DNA of 8,799 bases from Alphaproteobacteria bacterium (GTDB lineage Bacteria; Pseudomonadota; Alphaproteobacteria; UBA828). The stretch is taken from NCBI GenBank assembly GCA_029937205.1, contig JAPYQV010000090.1:1-8799 (forward strand), in the 5' to 3' direction. The notes beneath the pieces were generated by a model. That model saw only the letters and a program-made list of their open reading frames with translations. It had not been told where the DNA came from and made no database searches. Positions 1 to 5,111 of this stretch are shown piece after piece; position 1 is the stretch's first letter, and each line of letters opens with the position of its first letter. Both the position numbers and the translations under genes were made by a program.

Positions 1-739
1 TCCGGCTACCGCAGGCGCTGATGCGTCGTCCACGACAGGCGAGAGCGCAATATTAAAGCCTGAAGAAACGGCATCCAGCGCCGCTTCCGGTTCGAATTCG
101 GGGACCAATTCGCTGTGGCAGGAAGCTGATGGCGCGGCACCGGAAAATTCAACCACAGAGGCCAACGTGGATAGCGTTGCAGCGGCGGAAGTTGCGCCTG
201 CAGCCACGACAACGACTTCTGAAAATGCGCCGCAAGGAAATACATCCCTGTGGGATAGTGCGCGCGAAAATACGCCAAGCGAAGCGATTGATGTGGTCGA
301 CCCAGCGCCTTCCGCGTCGAGCCAGACAAATCCGATCGTCGGCAATGCACAGGCGCAGGAATTGAACGACACTGGCAATTCAGCAGCGTTCGACGTCGCT
401 TCGGCTTCTCCGGAGACGCCCGATGTACCGGCCTATCAGCCCAGTATATATGGCGTGGAAAACACGGATTTTAGAATTGCGATTACGGCGACGGCGGATA
501 GCTGGGTACAAATACAGGGACCCAACAATGAATTGTTGTTGACCCGAATTTTGCGCACCGGTGATGTTTATCAGGTGCCGGACCGCACCGGTTTGATCAT
601 GGTTACGGGTAATGCCGGTGCCTTGGAACTGCGCGTCGATGGCACTGTGGTGGAGGCCTTGGGCCCGATTGGCGTGGTGCGGCGCAATGTTCCTTTGGAT
701 CCGGAAGCCCTGGTCGCCGGCACGAACGCAAACCACTAG
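1..739 (+). CDS. rodZ: RodZ C-terminal part (periplasmic linker and DUF4115), 5'-truncated
   Basis: The reading frame is open from base 2 to the TAG at 737-739, giving 245 codons of a gene that starts before the window. The GTG at 167 is only an internal valine, because the frame continues unbroken upstream. The first ~150 residues are an Ala/Ser/Thr/Glu-rich low-complexity linker. Residues encoded by about 470-690 (from FRIAITATADSWVQIQ through LRTGDVYQVP to VRRNVPLDPE) match the RodZ C-terminal domain, DUF4115. RodZ family proteins have a cytoplasmic helix-turn-helix domain that binds MreB, one membrane helix and this periplasmic domain, and they help organise the elongasome and rod shape. 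The helix-turn-helix and membrane segment are not visible here. The gene lies upstream of hisS in the same direction, as in many proteobacteria, but without the usual ispG between them. Identification rests on the DUF4115 region and context. Confidence 0.88.
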   Translation, partial: PATAGADASSTTGESAILKPEETASSAASGSNSGTNSLWQEADGAAPENSTTEANVDSVAAAEVAPAATTTTSENAPQGNTSLWDSARENTPSEAIDVVDPAPSASSQTNPIVGNAQAQELNDTGNSAAFDVASASPETPDVPAYQPSIYGVENTDFRIAITATADSWVQIQGPNNELLLTRILRTGDVYQVPDRTGLIMVTGNAGALELRVDGTVVEALGPIGVVRRNVPLDPEALVAGTNANH

Positions 740-797
740 CGCTTCTACCAATTTTTCCGGTTGGCGACGTCGCTCCAGCAAAATTTACAGAAATAAA

Positions 798-825
798 TGC
801 GCGCCGGATGCGTTGCCGGCGCGCA
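798..825. terminator. GC-rich hairpin between rodZ and hisS
   Basis: A perfect 10-bp inverted repeat (arms 798-807 and 816-825, arm sequence TGCGCGCCGG) has an 8-nt loop. It lies 58 nt after the rodZ stop and about 24 nt before the hisS ribosome binding site. On the plus strand it is followed by AACTCGTTT, not a clean U-tract; on the minus strand it is followed by ATTTATTTCTG. It may end rodZ transcripts, or it may be a leader structure of hisS. The stem is certain from sequence; the role is inferred. Confidence 0.45.
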
Positions 826-858
826 ACTCGTTTCGCGATAGTTTGAACGGAGTTTCAA

Positions 859-2103
859 GTGTCGAAGTTACAGCCGGTTCGCGGCACACATGACCTTTTG
901 CCGGGCGACAGCAGAGCGCACCGCCATGTTATGGATCTGGCCCGCTCGACCGCCGGTCTCTATGGCTATGAGGAAATATCCACGCCCATATTTGAGTTCA
1001 CCGAAGTGTTCAAAAGGACGCTCGGAGACGTCTCGGATATCGTCACCAAGGAGATGTATACGTTTCAGGACAAGGGCGGCGAGTGGATTACCCTCAGGCC
1101 GGAAAATACCGCCGGCGTCGCGCGCGCCTTGATCAGCGGCGGCCTGAGCCAAAACCTTCCGCTGAAATATTTTTATAGCGGTCCGATGTTTCGCTATGAA
1201 CGGCCGCAAAAGGGTCGATTGCGTCAGTTCCACCAGATCGGCGCGGAATTGCTCGGGGTTCCGGAAGCGCTGGGGGATGTGGAAATTATTGCCCTCGGGG
1301 CGCATATCTTGAAGACGCTCGGTGTCGCAGATGCGGTCAAGCTCGAGTTGAATACATTGGGTGATGGCGAAAGCCGCGCCGAGTTCCGCGCCAGTCTGGT
1401 TAAGTATCTGAGCGCGCATTTGAAAGAGCTGTCGCAAGAAAGCCGCGATAGGTTGGACAGAAATCCACTGCGTATTTTGGACTCAAAGGACGAGGGCGAC
1501 CGGAAGATTATTGCCGAAGCGCCGAAACTGGCGGAATATCTGAACCCGTCATCGCGCGATTTCTTTCAAACCGTCTGCGCCGGTCTGGACCGGCTGGATT
1601 TAGCCTACGAGCTGAATCCGCATCTGGTTCGTGGCCTGGATTATTACTGTCACAGCGCCTTTGAATTCACCACCGAGGCGCTCGGCGCGCAAGGCGCTGT
1701 GCTCGCCGGCGGGCGCTATGACGGTCTGGTCAAGACCATGGGCGGGCCGGCGACCGCCGGTGTGGGCTGGGCGGCAGGAATTGAGCGCCTGGCGATGCTG
1801 GTCGGCGAAGTCGAGAGTGAAGCTAAAATTATCGCCGTGGTGCCGGTTGGGCCGGATATGGAAGCTCAGGCGTTCGCTTTGACGCAGGAACTGCGTGGCG
1901 CCGGGTTTTGTGCCGATCTGGCCTTTCGCGGCAATATTTCCAAACGCCTCAAGCGGGCCAACCGGATGGGCGCCGTTTGCGCCGTTTTGCTCGGCGGCGA
2001 GGAGGCCTCGAGAAACAACGTAACGGTGCGCGACCTCGGCTCCGGAGATCAGCAGGAAGTCAGCCAAGAGGGCTTACAGGCGCATCTCAAGCGCTATTGC
2101 TGA
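859..2103 (+). CDS. hisS: Histidine--tRNA ligase (HisRS)
   Basis: This class II aminoacyl-tRNA synthetase of 414 residues, of normal family length, attaches histidine to tRNA-His in the cytoplasm. The start is GTG at 859, chosen because GGAG (849-852) lies 6 nt upstream and the protein then opens with SKLQPVRGTHDLLP, the usual HisRS N-terminus. Visible motifs are the RPENT loop (80-84), motif 2 FRYERPQKGRLRQFHQ (111-126), the histidine-binding LVRGLDYY (256-263, with Arg258), GGRYDGL (284-290) and motif 3 GWAAGIERLAML (303-314, Arg310). An anticodon-binding domain follows from about residue 324. No key residue is missing. It ends in TGA 22 nt before prfA and is probably cotranscribed with prfA and prmC. 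The neighbouring ispG found in many proteobacteria is absent. HisZ, the catalytically dead paralogue, is excluded by the intact motifs. Confidence 0.97.
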   Translation: MSKLQPVRGTHDLLPGDSRAHRHVMDLARSTAGLYGYEEISTPIFEFTEVFKRTLGDVSDIVTKEMYTFQDKGGEWITLRPENTAGVARALISGGLSQNLPLKYFYSGPMFRYERPQKGRLRQFHQIGAELLGVPEALGDVEIIALGAHILKTLGVADAVKLELNTLGDGESRAEFRASLVKYLSAHLKELSQESRDRLDRNPLRILDSKDEGDRKIIAEAPKLAEYLNPSSRDFFQTVCAGLDRLDLAYELNPHLVRGLDYYCHSAFEFTTEALGAQGAVLAGGRYDGLVKTMGGPATAGVGWAAGIERLAMLVGEVESEAKIIAVVPVGPDMEAQAFALTQELRGAGFCADLAFRGNISKRLKRANRMGAVCAVLLGGEEASRNNVTVRDLGSGDQQEVSQEGLQAHLKRYC

Positions 2104-2125
2104 GCCAGAATAACGGAGCACTTGA

Positions 2126-3202
2126 GTGAAATTCGACGAACGCCTCGACAGCATTCTCGCCCGCCAGAGCGAATTATCGGATTTGCTGTCCGGACAGCGC
2201 GAATTGGCGAACGATGAATTGGTCCGATTGTCGCGCGAATATGCCGAACTCAAGCCGGTGGTCGGCGCCATCGAGGCGCTGCGCAGTGCCGAGGCGGAAG
2301 CGGCGGATTTGGCCGGTATGATCGCCGACCCGGAAACCGACAGTGAAATGCGGCAGTTGGCCGAAGAGGAATTCGGCACGCTTAAGAAATCTGTGCCGAA
2401 ACTGGGCGATCAACTGAAAATCCTGTTGTTGCCCAAGGATGAAGCAGACGAGAAAAGCGCCATTCTGGAAATTCGCGCCGGTACCGGGGGCGAAGAGGCT
2501 GCCCTGTTCGCGGCCAATTTGATGCGCATGTATCAGCGCTATGCCGAGGAGAAAAAATGGCGCGCCACGGTCATGTCACTGTCAGAGACCGGTTTGGGCG
2601 GGGTCAAGGAAGTGGTGATGGAAATCGGCGGGCGCGGCGTGTTTGCCCGGCTGAAGTATGAATCCGGTGTTCACCGCGTACAGCGCGTGCCGGAAACCGA
2701 GGCGAGCGGGCGGATTCACACCTCGGCGGCGACCGTGGCGGTGTTGCCGGAGGCCGAAGAAGTCGATTTGGTGATTCAGGATAAGGATCTCAGAATTGAT
2801 GTCTACCGGGCTTCCGGGCCCGGCGGTCAAAGCGTCAACACGACGGATAGTGCGGTTCGAATCACCCATTTGCCGAGCGGCCTGGTGGTCACCCAGCAGG
2901 ATGAAAAATCGCAACATAAGAACCGTGCCAAAGCACTGAAGGTGTTGCGTGCCCGGCTTTATGATCATGAACGCCGCCAGCGCGATGCGGAACGGGCCGA
3001 GACGCGGCGCGGCCAGATCGGCTCGGGCGACCGCTCGGAGCGCATCCGGACCTATAATTATCCGCAAGGCCGGGTCACCGATCACCGCATTAATCTAACG
3101 CTCCACAAACTCGATAAGATATTGAGCGGCGAGGCACTGGACGAAATTGTCGACGAATTGCTCAATGATGAGCAAACCCGCCGCCTGGCGCAGTCAAATT
3201 GA
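2126..3202 (+). CDS. prfA: Peptide chain release factor 1 (RF1)
   Basis: RF1 recognises UAA and UAG in the ribosomal A site and triggers hydrolysis of peptidyl-tRNA. The 358-residue product has the usual length. The start is GTG at 2126, with GGAG (2114-2117) 8 nt upstream, and the N-terminus [18 protein letters not shown] aligns with the family start. The codon-recognition region contains [19 protein letters not shown] (182-200); the PxT tripeptide is PET (189-191), which identifies RF1 rather than the SPF-type RF2. The catalytic GGQ is at 233-235 within [18 protein letters not shown], and Gln235 is the expected methylation target of PrmC. The stop is TGA (3200-3202), a codon read by RF2 and not by RF1 itself, and it overlaps the start of prmC. 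Likely the middle gene of a hisS-prfA-prmC unit. Confidence 0.97.
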   Translation: MKFDERLDSILARQSELSDLLSGQRELANDELVRLSREYAELKPVVGAIEALRSAEAEAADLAGMIADPETDSEMRQLAEEEFGTLKKSVPKLGDQLKILLLPKDEADEKSAILEIRAGTGGEEAALFAANLMRMYQRYAEEKKWRATVMSLSETGLGGVKEVVMEIGGRGVFARLKYESGVHRVQRVPETEASGRIHTSAATVAVLPEAEEVDLVIQDKDLRIDVYRASGPGGQSVNTTDSAVRITHLPSGLVVTQQDEKSQHKNRAKALKVLRARLYDHERRQRDAERAETRRGQIGSGDRSERIRTYNYPQGRVTDHRINLTLHKLDKILSGEALDEIVDELLNDEQTRRLAQSN

Positions 3203-4068
3203 TCGCCGGCGCGATCAGTGTGGAAGATGCTCTGCGTCAGGCGAGCAGTTTGTTGGCCGAGGGCGGGATAGAGAAGCCGCGCCATGAGGCACGAATTCTT
3301 TTGGCACATATCGCGGGAATGACGCGCGAAGGCCTGTTGGTTCAGCATGCCCAAACCCTGGATCGCCCGCTGGTCGATGCCTTAACAGCTTTGGCGCGGC
3401 GCCGGGCAGCGCATGAACCGATGGCCTATCTCACCGGTGAGCGCGAGTTTTGGGGACTCTCGTTCGAAGTCACGCGCGCCACGTTGATCCCTCGCCCGGA
3501 TAGCGAAACCCTGGTCGAAGCGGCGCTTGAATTCGCGCGCAGTCGGCTGGAAGCAAATATTCGCATCCTTGATCTCGGTGTTGGCAGTGGTTGTTTGCTG
3601 GTTTCGCTTTTGCGCGAGTTGCCTTCTGCTGAAGGCTATGGCGTGGACCGCAGTGTCGCCGCGCTGAACGTCGCGCAGTGCAATGCCGAGCGCCACAACG
3701 TGATATCCCGGGCCCATTTTTTCGCCGGTTCCTGGGGCCAGGCGTTGTCGCCCGCGTTCGATATTATCGTGGCGAATCCACCTTATGTCGCCGATGGCGA
3801 GCGCGCCGAATTGATGCCGGAGGTTGCCAATTATGAACCGGCAGAGGCGCTTTTCGCCGGCGCGCGAGGTGACGATGCCTATCGCGCCTTGGCGCCGGAT
3901 CTGTCCCGGCTGTTATCGCCGGTCGGACGCGTGTTCCTGGAACTTGGCGCCGGATTGGGCGCGCAGGCCGCTAATCTGTTAAGCGGCGCCGGGCTTGTCG
4001 AGTGCGAACGGCGCAGAGATTTGGCCGGAATTGAGCGCTGCGGGATTTTTGAATTGGCCACCGATTAA
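3199..4068 (+). CDS. prmC: Release factor glutamine methyltransferase PrmC
   Basis: PrmC (HemK family) is an S-adenosylmethionine-dependent methyltransferase that methylates the amide of the GGQ glutamine in RF1 and RF2 and so speeds termination. The 289-residue protein has an N-terminal helical domain (about 1-90, ending in [16 protein letters not shown]), the [11 protein letters not shown] segment (97-107), SAM-binding motif [10 protein letters not shown] (124-132) and the catalytic NPPY (193-196) in [16 protein letters not shown]. The chosen start is TTG at 3199, giving a 4-nt overlap (TTGA) with the prfA stop, which suggests translational coupling. There is no clear ribosome binding site for it. 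The only near alternative is GTG at 3220, seven codons later, also without a good site. The family is certain; the exact start is uncertain. It sits directly behind the gene for its substrate, the common arrangement. Confidence 0.95.
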   Translation: MIAGAISVEDALRQASSLLAEGGIEKPRHEARILLAHIAGMTREGLLVQHAQTLDRPLVDALTALARRRAAHEPMAYLTGEREFWGLSFEVTRATLIPRPDSETLVEAALEFARSRLEANIRILDLGVGSGCLLVSLLRELPSAEGYGVDRSVAALNVAQCNAERHNVISRAHFFAGSWGQALSPAFDIIVANPPYVADGERAELMPEVANYEPAEALFAGARGDDAYRALAPDLSRLLSPVGRVFLELGAGLGAQAANLLSGAGLVECERRRDLAGIERCGIFELATD

Positions 4069-4088
4069 GTGATTAGCGAGAAAGAATT

Positions 4089-4110
4089 GGTTAACCGACA
4101 ACGGGTTAAC
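4089..4110. promoter_or_regulatory. Inverted repeat of GGTTAAC boxes after prmC
   Basis: Two GGTTAAC boxes begin at 4089 and 4104. The first is part of the 8-bp palindrome GGTTAACC (4089-4096), and together they form a perfect 7-bp inverted repeat (4090-4096 with 4104-4110, loop 4097-4103). The element lies 21 nt after the prmC stop and about 22 nt before a possible -35 box at 4133. It could be an operator for the downstream gene or a short hairpin at the end of the prmC message. No U-tract follows. The repeat is certain; its function is unknown. Confidence 0.35.
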
Positions 4111-4132
4111 ATGAAATTTCGAAAAATAAGGG

Positions 4133-4160
4133 TTGAAAACTGAGTAATCCTGGCTAGGGT
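4133..4160 (+). promoter_or_regulatory. Possible housekeeping promoter for the DUF4167 gene
   Basis: TTGAAA (4133-4138) and TAGGGT (4155-4160) are separated by 16 nt and lie in the otherwise unexplained 254-nt gap after prmC. The -35 matches the TTGACA consensus at five of six positions; the -10 is weak, with three of six. If real, transcription would start near 4167 and leave a leader of about 155 nt containing a small hairpin (CGCCGC 4260-4265 with GCGGCG 4272-4277). The DUF4167 gene could equally be read from the upstream operon. Confidence 0.3.
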
Positions 4161-4170
4161 CTAGTTGGTC

Positions 4171-4326
4171 GTGGTCAACGCAAATGCGAAAGCGAGTGTC
4201 GTTGCCTACGCAAACGCAGCCGTACAGGCTGTTACCTTGTCCCAATGGTTAAGGAAAATCGCCGCAAATAGGCGGCGCTGCGGGCGAACCAATTGTTCGA
4301 GCCCGATGGATGAGATCAAAATATGA
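4171..4326 (+). CDS. Possible 51-residue upstream ORF overlapping the DUF4167 start
   Basis: An open frame starts at GTG 4171 and ends with TGA 4324-4326, sharing ATGA with the ATG (4323) of the DUF4167 gene. The predicted peptide begins MVNANAKASVVAYANAAV, has a central SQWLRKIAANRRR basic stretch and no recognised domain. The 4-nt ATGA overlap is the classic geometry of translational coupling. Against it are the lack of a clear ribosome binding site (AGGG at 4156-4159 is far and coincides with the putative -10), a GTG start, and a length that chance could allow. Third-position GC is about 59 percent by my count, which is not decisive. Treat as a hypothesis. Confidence 0.2.
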   Translation: MVNANAKASVVAYANAAVQAVTLSQWLRKIAANRRRCGRTNCSSPMDEIKI

Positions 4327-4889
4327 AGCAAGGCCAATCGACGAAACGACCGCGCGGTCATCGTGGAAATGGGCGCCGCCCAAGTGGTGGCGGCGGACGC
4401 AATTCCAACTTTGAAAGCAGCGGACCGCAAGGAAAAATCCGTGGCACCGCCTATCAAGTGATTGAAAAATATCAAGCTCTTGGTCGGGATGCATTAACCT
4501 TCGGAGACCGGGTGGCGGCCGAAAATTATTTTCAGCATGCCGAGCACTATTACCGCGTGATGGTGGCAAATGGTGGCCTCGAGCAACGCGGCGGCACCGA
4601 GCAACGCGGCGGCAATGAGCAACGCGGCGGAGCCGAGCAAAGCGGCGGAAATGACCAACGTGGTGGGCGTAATCAGGGCCGGCCGCAAAATCGACCGCCT
4701 CATCAGCAGGCGCAGCAGCCTCTCCCTCAGCCATCTGCGGAGCCCGATAGCGGCGCCCTCGCCGAGGGTCAACAAGCTGAGAGCAGTGAGATTGCCGCAT
4801 CTGTCACACATGTTGCTGAGCCGGTCGAGGCGGGAACTTCGGAAGAAGTGGTCGCCGAGCCGAGCGAAATGGATGGCTCGCCCGCTTGA
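4323..4889 (+). CDS. DUF4167 domain protein with RGG-like hexapeptide repeats
   Basis: The 188-residue protein starts at ATG 4323, with a weak GGATGAGA-type site (4308-4315) upstream. The N-terminus MKQGQSTKRPRGHRGNGRR is strongly basic and glycine-rich. Residues 38-80 (KIRGTAYQVIEKY, then GDRVAAENYFQHAEHYYRVM) match the conserved core of DUF4167, an alphaproteobacterial family with no function I can name. Residues 87-116 are five hexapeptides: EQRGGT, EQRGGN, EQRGGA, EQSGGN, DQRGGR. A Gln/Pro-rich stretch (118-140) follows, then an acidic tail (about 141-188). The protein is cytosolic, with no signal peptide or membrane helix, and is predicted to be mostly disordered outside the core. The basic RG-rich ends suggest nucleic-acid or ribosome binding, but that is inference. 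Its place between prmC and clpB is typical of the family. Confidence 0.88.
   Translation: MKQGQSTKRPRGHRGNGRRPSGGGGRNSNFESSGPQGKIRGTAYQVIEKYQALGRDALTFGDRVAAENYFQHAEHYYRVMVANGGLEQRGGTEQRGGNEQRGGAEQSGGNDQRGGRNQGRPQNRPPHQQAQQPLPQPSAEPDSGALAEGQQAESSEIAASVTHVAEPVEAGTSEEVVAEPSEMDGSPA
4581..4670 (+). repeat. Five tandem 18-bp units inside the DUF4167 gene
   Basis: Units begin at 4581, 4599, 4617, 4635 and 4653. The first two are nearly identical (GAGCAACGCGGCGG followed by CACC or CAAT), the third is close, and the last two have diverged. Each unit encodes one hexapeptide of the form (E/D)Q(R/S)GGx. The higher identity of the first units fits recent slippage or unequal crossing over. Because 18 is a multiple of three, copy changes keep the frame and would only change linker length. 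Confidence 0.92.
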
Positions 4890-4900
4890 GGCGCTAGCTT

Positions 4901-4937
4901 TATATTATTTTGGCCCTAATGGGGCCGTCAGAATATA
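4901..4937. other. Nested stem-loop just after the DUF4167 gene
   Basis: The element has an outer 6-bp stem (TATATT 4901-4906 with AATATA 4932-4937), a symmetric 5-nt internal loop, and an inner GGCCC/GGGCC stem (4912-4916 with 4922-4926) around a 5-nt loop. It begins 12 nt after the stop codon. No U-tract follows directly, though ATTTTT occurs at 4951-4956. It is a candidate 3' end structure or terminator; the function is inferred from position only. Confidence 0.35.
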
Positions 4938-4980
4938 CCCGACATCCGGCATTTTTGTGGTGGAGCTTCGCTGACAAGCC

Positions 4981-5010
4981 CTTGTGAGCACGTTTCCAGT
5001 TCCCATATAG
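4981..5010 (+). promoter_or_regulatory. RpoH (sigma-32) heat-shock promoter of clpB
   Basis: CTTGTG (4981-4986, preceded by GCC) and CCCATATAG (5002-5010) are separated by 17 nt counted from CTTG to CCCATAT. This fits the sigma-32 pattern of CTTGAA plus CCCCATnTA and the similar alphaproteobacterial RpoH form. It lies about 100 nt ahead of clpB, a classical RpoH target, with transcription expected to start near 5015-5017. Heat induction of clpB is inferred from the match and the gene identity. Confidence 0.72.
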
Positions 5011-5029
5011 AGACCACAAGATTGTGTCT
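5011..5029 (+). other. Short imperfect inverted repeat at the predicted clpB transcript start
   Basis: AGAC-C-ACA and TGT-GTCT can form seven base pairs with one bulged C and a 4-nt loop, directly after the -10 box. Since transcription would begin within it, only part may be in the RNA. It might be a regulator site or chance. No CIRCE element (TTAGCACTC-N9-GAGTGCTAA) is present in the spacer. Confidence 0.2.
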
Positions 5030-5111
5030 GAACAGGCGCCCAGGTTCCATATGTTGCGAGTGCGGTAAGATACTGGCTCACGAAGCGGGCGGCTAAGCGG
5101 AGTAGGGCAAA

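Noticed and set aside
167..739. Separate gene starting at GTG 167
   Set aside because: The same frame is open to the window edge with matching composition, so this is the interior of rodZ.
868..1437. Minus-strand 189-codon open frame within hisS
   Set aside because: Antisense to conserved HisRS catalytic motifs with no family resemblance of its own.
4091..4109. CtrA binding box (TTAA-N7-TTAA)
   Set aside because: The two TTAA elements are 11 nt apart, not 7, so the consensus spacing fails.
4249..4800. Minus-strand open frame of 183 codons across the DUF4167 gene
   Set aside because: Its repeated Arg-rich stretch is the complement of the 18-bp tandem repeats; the plus-strand frame has the conserved DUF4167 core.
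4570..4974. Plus-strand open frame of 134 codons in another frame of the DUF4167 gene, running past its stop
   Set aside because: The 18-bp repeat keeps several frames open, giving SNAAAP-type repeats. No conserved domain and no frameshift signal support a real product.
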